This document shows, in pieces, positions 27,670 to 36,960 of a DNA stretch of 64,000 nt; the first letter of the stretch is position 1; every line of letters begins with the position of its first letter. A program made the translations under genes and the position numbers. This DNA comes from an uncultured Succinivibrio sp. GTDB lineage: Bacteria; Pseudomonadota; Gammaproteobacteria; Enterobacterales; Succinivibrionaceae. The notes below the pieces were generated by a model that made no database searches, had not been told where the DNA came from, and worked only from the letters and a program-made list of their open reading frames with translations. The DNA is taken from NCBI GenBank assembly GCA_934218695.1, contig CAKQDA010000007.1:1-64000 (forward strand). Reading direction: 5' to 3'.

Positions 27670-29517
27670 CTATTTTAATCTCTTTACTGCAACAGCACAG
27701 ATCTTTCCTGAAAAAGCTATTCCAAAGACATAGATGCACTGAACCATAGGGTTATCCATAAAAGGTTCTGCGTAATTTCTGTCTGAAATTTGAGTAACAG
27801 CCTCATCACAGAGTTCAGGCAGTTTTGAGACAGTGGCAGTTGTTTTTATTTCAATGATTACCGCTTTTTCTGAATAGGCATCTGTAAAGCTGATGTCTGC
27901 ATACCCGTCTCCTGCTTCACAATTGGAGTGGTATTCAGAAAAGAATCCCTTAGAGCAGTTAGAAAAGAGTCCGTTTAGAAAACCGTGGTAGTAGTTTTCA
28001 TGAGGAGCTTTTGTGGCACAGTCTCTTATGGAGATGAATCTCTTTAAAATCTCTCGCAACTTTGTTTTTACAAAACTGCTGTTACCGTCTAAAAGAGCAC
28101 TGGCTATTTCATCAGATACACTGTTAGGTGCTATCTCTGTATTAAATCTGTTCTGAATATTGCTTATAAAACATTCTCTGATTTCCAAATTTGGTATTCT
28201 TACAAAAATGTTTTTGCTTGAAGAGTTAGCTTTTGACAGTTCTTCTGTTGTCTTATCCCAGTCCAGGGTTAAATAACCTGTATGCAGAAGAAGTGACCAG
28301 AAGTCATCAGGATTGTGTTCTGACAGACTGTCATAGTTCATGGAATCATTGAGACTGAAACTGATAGATTTACCGTCAATTAAGTCCTGCATCTTCTGAG
28401 TGTCTTTATCTGTAAGATATCCTAAATATTCATAGATAGAAGAGCTTGAGGTGGTGCCTGTCCAGTAGTTGTCTGCATGTATCTGCTGTAATTCACCATC
28501 TATTTTCAGTTTGTAATTGTTACGAATGAAATTTACCACATCCCATGGACAGAACATTTCCTTGTCATAGAATCTGTATCCGTCATAGTTGTCTTTTACA
28601 AGGGCAGAGTATTCTGACAGGTCATAGTCATCAAGAAACCTGTTTGTTTCATCCTTGGTAAAACCGATTAAGCCTGTATAGTCTTTTTCTGTTGCAGTTA
28701 CAGTATTTACATAAAGATTGTTAACTCCTGTAAAGATACTGTTTTTAGCTACCTTTAAACATCCTGTCATTACTGTCTTGGTAAGAGTGTTCTCATCTTT
28801 TAGAACACCAAGGAAACCTGACATTAGAGTTACCATTCTTGCATGGTAGGTATTGTTAGCATCAATTTTTCCGTCGTATGTCTTATATTTGAGTAAATCG
28901 TGATATGAGGCTTTGGCTAGTGGAACATCATATTCATCTATGAGCAGAACTGGGAGTTTACCGTATTCCTTATATAAAAGAGCTGACAGAGTATTTAATG
29001 AAGTCTTAAGTATTGCTGAGTTTTCAAGTTTCATTAAAAAGCTTTCATCTGTGATTCTTTTTAATTTATCCTTATCTTCAGCATCTAATTTAGAGCTTTC
29101 CAAAAGGTATTTATATTCAGAAGCAACTTTTGATACGACAATGGCAAACATCTTATAGGCATCTTCAAAGTTATCTCCATCCACACTCTTTAAAGTGATA
29201 AAGATAACAGGATATTTACCCATGTACTTTTCACAGAACTCTGTGTCTTTTAATATTTGTGTTCCTTCAAAAAGTCTTAGCTGTTCTGAGGTGTCAGTTG
29301 GATTTTCTTTGTTTATCTTTAAAAATGAGTTGAGCGTACTCATAAAGACTGTTTTACCAAAGCGTCTTGGTCTTGTAAACAGCATGACAGCTGACTTGTC
29401 AGTATCAATAAGCGTTTTTAGATATGGAGTCTTGTCCACATAGTAACAGCCTTCATTACGTATTTCTTCATATCCGTTTTTACCGTATGGTAATGGCAGA
29501 AAATGTTTATCACTCAT
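27670..29517 (-). CDS. AAA-ATPase-like protein with C-terminal PD-(D/E)XK nuclease domain
   Basis: This complete 615-residue member of the AAA-ATPase_like/DUF1703 family starts with LPYGKNGYEEIRNEG and YYVDKTPYLKTLID, followed by Walker A-like FTRPRRFGKT near residue 52 and Walker B-like LLIDEYDVPL. The C-terminal nuclease has DISFTDAYSEKAVIIEIKTT with the Asp and ExK. Many copies often occur per genome in gut bacteria; the function is not established. The gene is monocistronic with AAGGA before the ATG. A truncated relative is at the left edge of the window. Confidence 0.85.
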   Translation of the reverse strand: MSDKHFLPLPYGKNGYEEIRNEGCYYVDKTPYLKTLIDTDKSAVMLFTRPRRFGKTVFMSTLNSFLKINKENPTDTSEQLRLFEGTQILKDTEFCEKYMGKYPVIFITLKSVDGDNFEDAYKMFAIVVSKVASEYKYLLESSKLDAEDKDKLKRITDESFLMKLENSAILKTSLNTLSALLYKEYGKLPVLLIDEYDVPLAKASYHDLLKYKTYDGKIDANNTYHARMVTLMSGFLGVLKDENTLTKTVMTGCLKVAKNSIFTGVNNLYVNTVTATEKDYTGLIGFTKDETNRFLDDYDLSEYSALVKDNYDGYRFYDKEMFCPWDVVNFIRNNYKLKIDGELQQIHADNYWTGTTSSSSIYEYLGYLTDKDTQKMQDLIDGKSISFSLNDSMNYDSLSEHNPDDFWSLLLHTGYLTLDWDKTTEELSKANSSSKNIFVRIPNLEIRECFISNIQNRFNTEIAPNSVSDEIASALLDGNSSFVKTKLREILKRFISIRDCATKAPHENYYHGFLNGLFSNCSKGFFSEYHSNCEAGDGYADISFTDAYSEKAVIIEIKTTATVSKLPELCDEAVTQISDRNYAEPFMDNPMVQCIYVFGIAFSGKICAVAVKRLK

Positions 29518-29869
29518 TTGTTTTATCCTTTTTTACATCTATATGAATTATACATGATTAAGATTGGTGTGAATTTCTGATAGTGACATTTATCGACACA
29601 AAAGTTTTTTTAGAAAAGATTTGCTAATGTTTTGAAAATCCTGTGTATTTCTTTTTAAGAAAGCTTTACTTGAGTAAAAAAAGAGTTTATTTTCTGAAGG
29701 ATTTTTATCTTCCTTATGTTGCCTTAATTCTCAATTTTGGATAAATCTTTTGAAAAAGTTAAATTAAGCAAAAAGATTTTCTCTTTATATGTTAAAATTA
29801 TTCAGCTTTCAACTGAGTTTGTGATCGGTCTGAAAGTTTTGTTTAATTATCACAAAGGAGCAAAATTTT
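29518..29869 (+). other. Intergenic region carrying the rpsO promoter
   Basis: No gene is seen in these 352 AT-rich bases. The rpsO promoter must lie here; TTAAAAT at about 29792-29798 is a possible -10, but no convincing -35 was found. AAAGGAG precedes the rpsO start. Confidence 0.45.
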
Positions 29870-30136
29870 ATGTTAACAGTAGCTGACAAGGCAAAAATCG
29901 TAGCTGAGTTTGGTCGTAACCCACAGGACACTGGTTATCCAGAGGTTCAGATTGCATTATTATCTGCAAGAATCGCTGACCTTCAGCCTCACTTTGAGGC
30001 CCACAAGAAGGACCACCACAGCCGTCGTGGTTTATTACGCTTAGTTGCTCAGCGTCGTAAGTTGCTCGACTACTTAAAGGCTTCTGATCTTGCTCGTTAC
30101 AGCGCAATCGTTGAGAAGTTAAAGCTCCGTCGCTAA
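29870..30136 (+). CDS. rpsO: 30S ribosomal protein S15
   Basis: S15 (88 residues; 89 in E. coli) binds the 16S rRNA central domain early in 30S assembly. The family marks [40 protein letters not shown] and the C-terminal [12 protein letters not shown] are present. It precedes pnp as in most gammaproteobacteria. Confidence 0.97.
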   Translation: MLTVADKAKIVAEFGRNPQDTGYPEVQIALLSARIADLQPHFEAHKKDHHSRRGLLRLVAQRRKLLDYLKASDLARYSAIVEKLKLRR

Positions 30137-30152
30137 TTTTAGCGTCTGGCTA

Positions 30153-30172
30153 GGGCGGCATAATTGCCGCCC
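30153..30172 (+). promoter_or_regulatory. Hairpin in the rpsO-pnp intergenic region
   Basis: An 8-bp GC-rich stem (30153-30160 with 30165-30172) lies between rpsO and pnp. In E. coli this region holds a partial terminator and the RNase III site through which PNPase limits its own expression; a like role is inferred here from position. Confidence 0.55.
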
Positions 30173-30231
30173 GATTTATATAAGTCCCACGAAAAGAGGC
30201 AAACATAGTGGGAAGTTTCGGAGATAATTTG

Positions 30232-32484
30232 ATGAATTTAAAACCAATAGTACGCACCTTTAAATATGGTCGTCATACAGTTACATTAGAAACAGGTGCA
30301 ATTGGTCGTCAGGCAGATTCAGCCGTAATGGCATCTATGGACGATACAACAGTTCTTGCAACAGTTGTATGCAACCGCAATGAAGAGGTGGAAGGCCGTG
30401 ATTTCTTCCCTCTTACAGTAAACTATCAGGAACGTTCTTATGCTGCTGGCAAGATCCCTGTAAGTTTCTTCCGTCGTGAAGGCAGAGCAACAGAAGGTGA
30501 GACTCTGATTTCACGCCTTATCGACCGTCCATTGCGTCCATTATTCCCGGACGGTTTTGTTAATGAGGTTCAGGTTGTTGTAACAGTGATGTCAGCAAAT
30601 CCTGAGATCCCAACAGATATTATTTCTATCATAGCTGCATCTGCAGCTCTTGCATCTTCAGGTTTACCTTGGAACGGACCTTTAGGTGCTGCTCGTGTAG
30701 GTTATATTGATGGTCAGTATGTACTGAACCCATTAACCTCAGAGTCAAAGGTTTCAGATCTTGATCTGGTTGTTGCTGGTTCAGAAAAAGCAGTGGTTAT
30801 GGTTGAGTCAGAAGCTAACTGCCTGCCTGAGTCTGTAATGTTAGGTGCTGTAATGTTCGGCCATGAGCAGCAGCAGACTGCAATCAGAGAAATTGAAGAG
30901 TTTGCAAAGCAGGTAAACCGTCCTGTATGGAACTGGGTAAAACCTGCTGAAGATACTGCTTTAATCGATGCAGTTAAGGCTGATGCAGAGACAGCAGTAG
31001 GTGATGCATTCAGAATCGTTGACAAGTTAGAGCGTCAGAACAGACTTGCTGAAATTCAGAAGGCAACAGCCGAGAAGATTAAGGCTCAGAAAGAAGAGTG
31101 GGCTGAAAAGGACAACGAGATTGCCAAGATCTTCTTTGAATTGGAGCGCAATATCGTTCGTGAAAGAATTTTATCAGGTGAAAAGAGAATCGATGGCCGT
31201 ACCCTGCGTATGATCCGTCCTATCACCATTGCAACTGGTATTCTTCCACGTGTACACGGTTCAGCTCTGTTCACCCGTGGTGAGACTCAGTCAATCGGTA
31301 CCTGTACCTTAGGTTCAGAGCGTGATGCTCAGACCTTTGAGGATATGTCAGGTGTCCGTTCAGACAGATTTATTCTTCACTACAACTTCCCTCCATACTG
31401 TGTAGGTGAGACCGGTTTAATCGGTTCACCTAAGCGTCGTGAAATCGGTCACGGCCGTCTTGCAAAGAGAGCCTTAAAGGCAGTTCTGCCACCACTTGAG
31501 CAGTTCCCATACACAATTCGTGTGGTTTCAGAAATTACTGAATCAAATGGTTCATCATCAATGGCTTCTGTATGTTCTGGCTGTCTGTCACTGTTAGATG
31601 CAGGCGTACCTATCAAGGCACCTGTAGCCGGTATTGCTATGGGGCTTGTAAAGGAAGATGACAGAGTTGCAATTCTGACTGACATCATGGGTGATGAGGA
31701 TCACTTAGGTGATATGGACTTTAAGGTTGCAGGTACCCGTGACGGCGTAACCGCACTGCAGATGGATATCAAGACTGACGGTATTACCCGTGAGATCATG
31801 CAGAATGCTCTAACCGATGCACATGCTGCACGTATCCACCTGTTAAACGTAATGCAGAAGGCAATTCCTGAGCCACGTCAGACCCTTTCTCCATATGCAC
31901 CTCGTGTTGTAACCATCAAGGTTCCAGCAAGCAAGGTAAAGGAGATCATCGGCAAGGGCGGCTTCAACGTACGTTCAATTCAGGCTGACACCAATTCACA
32001 GATTGATATCGAGGATGATGGCACCGTAAAGATTTCTGCAACCTCACAGTTATCTGCAGAATCTGCAATCAAGCGTATCAATGATCTTTTAGTTGAGGTT
32101 GAGGTAGGCAAGGATTACGACGGTAAGGTTGTACGTATCACTGATTTTGGTGCTTTCGTAAATATTCTGCCAGGTCGTGATGGTCTTGTTCACATTTCTC
32201 AGATCACAGAAGAGAGAGTTGAGAATGTAAATGATTACCTGCGTGTAGGCGATGATGTTCGTGTTCGTGTTTTAGATATTGACAATACCGGTCGTATCCG
32301 TCTGTCAATCAAGGCATTAACAGAAGAGCAGAACAAGGCACAGGCAGAACAGGAGAGTGCTCCTGCTGAAGCAGTTGAGCAGACAGCAGAAGAGACTGTT
32401 CCTCAGGCTGAAGAGCAGCCGGTAGAGCAGCAGGCTCAGATGCCAAATCCTTACGAGAACAGCCCTCGTGAAGATCAGCAGTAA
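30232..32484 (+). CDS. pnp: Polyribonucleotide nucleotidyltransferase (PNPase)
   Basis: PNPase (750 residues) degrades RNA phosphorolytically from the 3' end and is a degradosome partner. It has two RNase PH domains ([19 protein letters not shown]; second with [13 protein letters not shown] and [17 protein letters not shown]), then KH ([11 protein letters not shown]) and S1 ([16 protein letters not shown]) domains, with a Glu/Gln-rich tail. The ATG at 30232 ([10 protein letters not shown]) matches E. coli and has GGAG eight bases before it; an in-frame GTG at 30208 is less likely. Confidence 0.97.
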   Translation: MNLKPIVRTFKYGRHTVTLETGAIGRQADSAVMASMDDTTVLATVVCNRNEEVEGRDFFPLTVNYQERSYAAGKIPVSFFRREGRATEGETLISRLIDRPLRPLFPDGFVNEVQVVVTVMSANPEIPTDIISIIAASAALASSGLPWNGPLGAARVGYIDGQYVLNPLTSESKVSDLDLVVAGSEKAVVMVESEANCLPESVMLGAVMFGHEQQQTAIREIEEFAKQVNRPVWNWVKPAEDTALIDAVKADAETAVGDAFRIVDKLERQNRLAEIQKATAEKIKAQKEEWAEKDNEIAKIFFELERNIVRERILSGEKRIDGRTLRMIRPITIATGILPRVHGSALFTRGETQSIGTCTLGSERDAQTFEDMSGVRSDRFILHYNFPPYCVGETGLIGSPKRREIGHGRLAKRALKAVLPPLEQFPYTIRVVSEITESNGSSSMASVCSGCLSLLDAGVPIKAPVAGIAMGLVKEDDRVAILTDIMGDEDHLGDMDFKVAGTRDGVTALQMDIKTDGITREIMQNALTDAHAARIHLLNVMQKAIPEPRQTLSPYAPRVVTIKVPASKVKEIIGKGGFNVRSIQADTNSQIDIEDDGTVKISATSQLSAESAIKRINDLLVEVEVGKDYDGKVVRITDFGAFVNILPGRDGLVHISQITEERVENVNDYLRVGDDVRVRVLDIDNTGRIRLSIKALTEEQNKAQAEQESAPAEAVEQTAEETVPQAEEQPVEQQAQMPNPYENSPREDQQ

Positions 32485-32501
32485 TTTTATGTAAATAAGA
32501 T

Positions 32502-32536
32502 AAAGGCCCATGAACACTTGTCATGGGCCTTTTTTA
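32502..32536 (+). terminator. Strong terminator after pnp
   Basis: A perfect 12-bp stem (32502-32513 with 32521-32532) with a 7-nt loop merges into a T run. It ends 10 bases before the start codon of the next gene. Confidence 0.9.
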
Positions 32537-32545
32537 ACACTAAAG

Positions 32546-33958
32546 ATGTCACAATCAAATTCCATTTCCAGTCAAAACAGCGCTACCCGCGAACTATTCT
32601 CTTCAAGACTTGGCTTTATTTTAATAGCGGCAGGCTGTTCCATCGGTCTTGGCAATGTCTGGCGTTTTCCCTACATTGCAGGACAGTACGGCGGAGCACT
32701 GTTCGTTTTAATCTATATTGCCTTTCTGATCTTGCTTGGTATTCCTCTAGTGACAATCGAGCTTTCAGTAGGTCGTGCCTCAAGACGCAGTATCGGTCTT
32801 TCCTTTGAAACACTGACACCTAACAGCAGATGGAAATACTGCAAGTATTTCATGATCTTCGGAAACTATGTGCTCATGGCATTCTATACCATGGTAACAG
32901 GCTGGATGCTTTACTACACCATTGTCATGTTTTCAGGCTACCTTACACATACGCCTGTAAGTCAGGAGCAGTCAGGACAGTTCTTTTCATCAATGCTCTC
33001 AGAGCCTGAGCCTCAGATCTTGTTTACAGCGGCTGTCACCATAGCAGGTTTTGCTGTATGTGCCTTTGGTCTGAGAAAGGGGGTTGAGGGCTTTACCAAA
33101 CCTTTAATGGTGCTTCTGTTTCTGCTACTGATTTTTTTAGCCGCAAGATCATTCTTTCTGCCGGGCTTTAGCAAAGGTATCGAATATTATCTGTATCCGG
33201 ACTTTTCAAAGATCACAAAAGACAATTTCTATGAAATACTGTCAGCAGCCTGCGGACAGGCTTTCTTTACCTTAGGTGTGGGTATTGGCTCTCTGCAGAT
33301 ATTCGGCTCATATATGAGCTCTAAAAAGTCTGTTGCCTATGAGGCTTCTGTAATAGCGTTTCTCGACACTATGGTGGCATTCCTTGCAGGTATTGTTATT
33401 TTTTCTGCATGTTTTAGTTACTCGGTAGAGCCAGGACAGGGACCGGGACTGATATTTGTAACTTTAGTTTCGGTATTCTCCCATATGGAGTACGGTCAGA
33501 TCTGGGGTGGAGTGTTCTTCCTGTTCATGTTCTTTGCCGCACTGTCAACATTGATTGCGGTATTTGAAAATGTCATCGGTATTACTCTTGATATCTTCAG
33601 AATAGGAAGGATCAGAGCAGTTCTCATAAATTTTGCAGTGATTTTTACAATGTCACTGCCGGTGATCCTCGGGTTTAATGTACTGAAAAATGTTCATCCT
33701 TTAGGCGAAGGATCAGTACTTCTTGATCTGTACGACTTTATTCTTTCTCAGAATATTATAGAGTTAGGATCAGTTGTATATGTACTGTATGCCTCATGGC
33801 ATTACGGATGGGGATTTGACCGATACCTAAAAGAGGCAAATTCTGGCTCAGGTCTTAAAGTAAGCAGAAAGTTTGCGTTCTATTTTAAGTATGTGCTGCC
33901 GGTAATTGTACTTATACTGTTCGTGCAGGGATACATTACTGTTTTTAACAGGCAGTAA
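32546..33958 (+). CDS. Neurotransmitter:sodium symporter family transporter, copy 1
   Basis: This sodium-coupled amino acid transporter of the bacterial NSS family has about 470 residues and 11 predicted membrane spans. The TM1 signature is GFILIAAGCSIGLGNVWRFP, whose unwound GNVWRFP region binds Na+ and substrate. The start at 32546 (MSQSNS) has no strong ribosome binding site and sits 10 bases after the pnp terminator stem, so translation may be weak or driven by read-through transcription. It is the first of three tandem paralogues and the most diverged. Confidence 0.87.
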   Translation: MSQSNSISSQNSATRELFSSRLGFILIAAGCSIGLGNVWRFPYIAGQYGGALFVLIYIAFLILLGIPLVTIELSVGRASRRSIGLSFETLTPNSRWKYCKYFMIFGNYVLMAFYTMVTGWMLYYTIVMFSGYLTHTPVSQEQSGQFFSSMLSEPEPQILFTAAVTIAGFAVCAFGLRKGVEGFTKPLMVLLFLLLIFLAARSFFLPGFSKGIEYYLYPDFSKITKDNFYEILSAACGQAFFTLGVGIGSLQIFGSYMSSKKSVAYEASVIAFLDTMVAFLAGIVIFSACFSYSVEPGQGPGLIFVTLVSVFSHMEYGQIWGGVFFLFMFFAALSTLIAVFENVIGITLDIFRIGRIRAVLINFAVIFTMSLPVILGFNVLKNVHPLGEGSVLLDLYDFILSQNIIELGSVVYVLYASWHYGWGFDRYLKEANSGSGLKVSRKFAFYFKYVLPVIVLILFVQGYITVFNRQ

Positions 33959-34005
33959 TTTTAAACAGACAGTTACAAAAGAAAATCATCAAAAGGGTTA
34001 CCTTT

Positions 34006-35385
34006 ATGGAAAGAAAACCACGTGAAATCTTCAAAACAAGATTAGGCTTCCTGCTCATTGCTGCAGGCTGTGCCGTCGGTATTGGCAATGTATGGCGTTT
34101 TCCTTTTATTGTAGGACAGTATGGTGGCGCCTATTTCGTTTTACTTTATCTGTTCTTTTTAATCACACTGGGAATCCCTCTTTTAACTGTTGAGCTTGCC
34201 ATTGGCAGAGCCTCAAGAAGCTCCATGGCCTACTGCTATGAGGAGCTTGAGCAGGCAGGTTCAAGATGGCATGTTAACAAATGGTGGCAGTTCTCAGGCA
34301 ACTACTTTCTGATGGCATTTTATGTCGTGGTGGCAGGCTGGATGCTTTACTATTTTCTGTCATTTGCCTTCGGAGAAATTCCTGCAAACATCACCCGTGA
34401 CGAGGCTGGTGCAAATTTTGTGAATCTTCTGTCATCACCGGTACTGATGTTCTCATGTGTGCTGGCAACAGTAGTCTTCTCATTTGCAATTGTGGCTTTA
34501 GGCGTGATCAAAGGTGTTGAAAGATACACCAAGCCTCTGATGGTGGTTCTTATTCTGCTGCTTGCATTCATGGCCTGCCGCTCAGTTTCGCTTGACGGAT
34601 TTGCAGAAGGCATGAAGTTCTACCTTGAGCCTGATTTTTCAAAACTTGAGGATCACCTGGGTGAGGCTGTATGGGCTGCAATGGGACAGGCATTTTTCAC
34701 TCTGTCTGTTGGTTTTGGTGCGATAGCCATTTTTGGCAGTTACATGTCAGAGCGCCACAAGATCTTAAATGAGGCTATCTTTATTGCCTCATTTGATACC
34801 ATCATTGCGCTTTTGGCAGGTGTTGTAATTTTCCCTGCCTGTTTTACCTACGGTATTAATCCTGATGCAGGACCTAATCTGCTGTTCCTGACCATGACAG
34901 TGGTGTTCTCAAATATGTCCTATGGAACACTGTGGGGAACACTGTTCTTCCTGTTCATGCTGATTGCGGCTGTATCCACCATGATTGCGGTATTTGAAAG
35001 CTCCATAGCAGGCACCATTGAGCTGTTTAAGATCTCAAGATTCAAAGCTGTGGTTATAAATTTCTTTGTGATCATTCTGATTTGTCTGCTGCCGCTTCTA
35101 GGCTTCAATGTTCTGTCAGAGGTTCATATCCTGAATGAGAATTCAGGTATTCTTGAGTTCTTTGATTTTCTGGTGTCAAACAACATCATGCCAATAGGAT
35201 CAATCGTTTTTGTACTGTTTGTCTGTGCAAAATCAGGTATGACCTGGAAGAGATATATTGACGAGTGCAATGAGGGCAAGGGCTTTAACATGTCAGAGAA
35301 ACTGTTCTTCTATTACAGATATATTCTGACATCAATTGTGGTTGTGGTGCTTGCCATCGGCTACTACAAGATTTTTATCGGCTGA
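34006..35385 (+). CDS. Neurotransmitter:sodium symporter family transporter, copy 2
   Basis: This 459-residue NSS transporter has TM1 GFLLIAAGCAVGIGNVWRFP and the Na+-site region GQAFFTLSVGFGAIAIFGSY. It starts 47 bases after copy 1 with AAGGG upstream. It is much closer to copy 3 than to copy 1 (same length, same VELAIGRASRSS loop). The substrate is probably an amino acid; which one is not predictable. Confidence 0.9.
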   Translation: MERKPREIFKTRLGFLLIAAGCAVGIGNVWRFPFIVGQYGGAYFVLLYLFFLITLGIPLLTVELAIGRASRSSMAYCYEELEQAGSRWHVNKWWQFSGNYFLMAFYVVVAGWMLYYFLSFAFGEIPANITRDEAGANFVNLLSSPVLMFSCVLATVVFSFAIVALGVIKGVERYTKPLMVVLILLLAFMACRSVSLDGFAEGMKFYLEPDFSKLEDHLGEAVWAAMGQAFFTLSVGFGAIAIFGSYMSERHKILNEAIFIASFDTIIALLAGVVIFPACFTYGINPDAGPNLLFLTMTVVFSNMSYGTLWGTLFFLFMLIAAVSTMIAVFESSIAGTIELFKISRFKAVVINFFVIILICLLPLLGFNVLSEVHILNENSGILEFFDFLVSNNIMPIGSIVFVLFVCAKSGMTWKRYIDECNEGKGFNMSEKLFFYYRYILTSIVVVVLAIGYYKIFIG

Positions 35386-35503
35386 TAAATACTGCTTAAT
35401 AAAACACAGCTAATAAAAATACTGAAGGACTGTCTGTACAGTACTTCTGTAATCAAAAAAAATTAAGGACAAAAACATTAAGATAAGTTAATAAGGACAA
35501 TTT

Positions 35504-36883
35504 ATGGATTCATCAAGAGAGCAGTTTAAAACCAGACTTGGCTTTATTCTGATTGCGGCAGGCTGTGCTGTGGGCATTGGTAACGTCTGGCGTTTCCCCT
35601 ATATTGTAGGACAGTACGGTGGCGCCTATTTTGTGCTCATCTATCTGTTCTTTTTACTGGCAATGGGCATTCCTCTGCTTACAGTCGAGCTTGCCATAGG
35701 AAGAGCCTCAAGAAGCTCTATTGCCTACTGCTATGAGAACCTTGAGGTGAAGGGAACTCAGTGGCATCACAACAAATGGTGGCAGCTTGCAGGAAACTAC
35801 ATCCTGATGTCATTTTACGGAGTGATCACAGGATGGATGCTCTACTATTTTTTTCAGTTTGCTTCAGGCTCTGTAACACCAAATATTGAGAAGGATGCAG
35901 CAGTTGCAAACTTTGGTGCCATCTTAAATGACCCTGCCACCTTATTCTCCTGCATGGCAGCGGTTGTAGCCTTTGCCTTCATGATTGTGGCGTTAGGTGT
36001 GGTAAAGGGGGTTGAGCGTTTTACCAAGCCTTTAATGCTGCTTTTACTGGGTCTTCTGATTTTTATGGCACTGCGTTCTGTAACCTTAGATGGTTTTATG
36101 GATGGTGTGTCCTTCTATTTGAAGCCTGACTTTTCAAAACTTGAGAATAACCTAGGCGAAGCTGTATGGGCTGCAATGGGACAGGCATTCTTTACTCTGT
36201 CCACAGGAATGGGCGGTATAGCAATTTTCGGAAGCTACATGTCATCAAGACACCGTTTATTAAACGAGGCTCTGTTTATTGCAGGTCTTGATACAGCAGT
36301 GGCACTTTTGTCAGGCTTTGTGATCTTCCCAGCATGTTTTACCTACGGCATCAGTCCTGATGCAGGTCCTAATCTTCTGTTTGTAACCATGACCATGGTA
36401 TTTTCAAACATGAGCTTTGGTGCCTTCTGGGGTGCACTGTTCTTCCTGTTCATGCTGATTGCGGCAGTTTCAACTCTGATTGCTGTATTTGAGAACATTA
36501 TTGCTGCAAACCTTGAGCTGTTTAAGATTGACAGAAAAAAGGCAGTTTTAATCAACTTTATTGTGGTTTTAGGACTGTCTGTATTACCTGTTTTAGGCTT
36601 TAACGTACTCTCTGATGTACATTTAATCGGCTCAAACACCGGTATTACTGATTTCTGTGACTTTTTAATTTCAAATAATATTCTGCCAATAGGCTCACTC
36701 GTGTTTGTACTGTTTGTAACCTCAAAGAGCGGTATGAACTGGGAGCGCTATATAAAGGAGTGCAATACAGGTGTCGGCTTTAAACTGACACCAAAACTGT
36801 TCATATATTATAGATATATTCTGACAGCAGTAATTGCAGTACTGCTCGTGATAGGATACTACACCGTATTTAATCGAGCATAA
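35504..36883 (+). CDS. Neurotransmitter:sodium symporter family transporter, copy 3
   Basis: This 459-residue NSS transporter has TM1 GFILIAAGCAVGIGNVWRFP and GQAFFTLSTGMGGIAIFGSY. It is 118 bases after copy 2, with AAGGACA before the ATG. The tandem array looks like recent duplication for copies 2 and 3. The substrate is probably an amino acid. Confidence 0.9.
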   Translation: MDSSREQFKTRLGFILIAAGCAVGIGNVWRFPYIVGQYGGAYFVLIYLFFLLAMGIPLLTVELAIGRASRSSIAYCYENLEVKGTQWHHNKWWQLAGNYILMSFYGVITGWMLYYFFQFASGSVTPNIEKDAAVANFGAILNDPATLFSCMAAVVAFAFMIVALGVVKGVERFTKPLMLLLLGLLIFMALRSVTLDGFMDGVSFYLKPDFSKLENNLGEAVWAAMGQAFFTLSTGMGGIAIFGSYMSSRHRLLNEALFIAGLDTAVALLSGFVIFPACFTYGISPDAGPNLLFVTMTMVFSNMSFGAFWGALFFLFMLIAAVSTLIAVFENIIAANLELFKIDRKKAVLINFIVVLGLSVLPVLGFNVLSDVHLIGSNTGITDFCDFLISNNILPIGSLVFVLFVTSKSGMNWERYIKECNTGVGFKLTPKLFIYYRYILTAVIAVLLVIGYYTVFNRA

Positions 36884-36886
36884 AGC

Positions 36887-36915
36887 TTACATCATGGTGC
36901 CATTGGACGTATAAT
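36887..36915 (+). promoter_or_regulatory. Sigma-70 promoter of slt
   Basis: TTACAT (36887-36892) and a perfect TATAAT (36910-36915) are 17 bases apart. An 8-bp inverted pair GGTGCCAT/ATGGCACC (36896-36903 with 36945-36952) brackets the -10 and start region and could be an operator or a 5' UTR hairpin. Confidence 0.65.
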
Positions 36916-36960
36916 CACTGTATATAAATGAAAACAGTGAACCTATGGCACCTTGTACAA

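Noticed and set aside
36945-36960. TGGCACC-TTG as a sigma-54 promoter before slt
   Set aside because: The TTG is too close to the GG; the spacing is wrong, and a good sigma-70 promoter is present.
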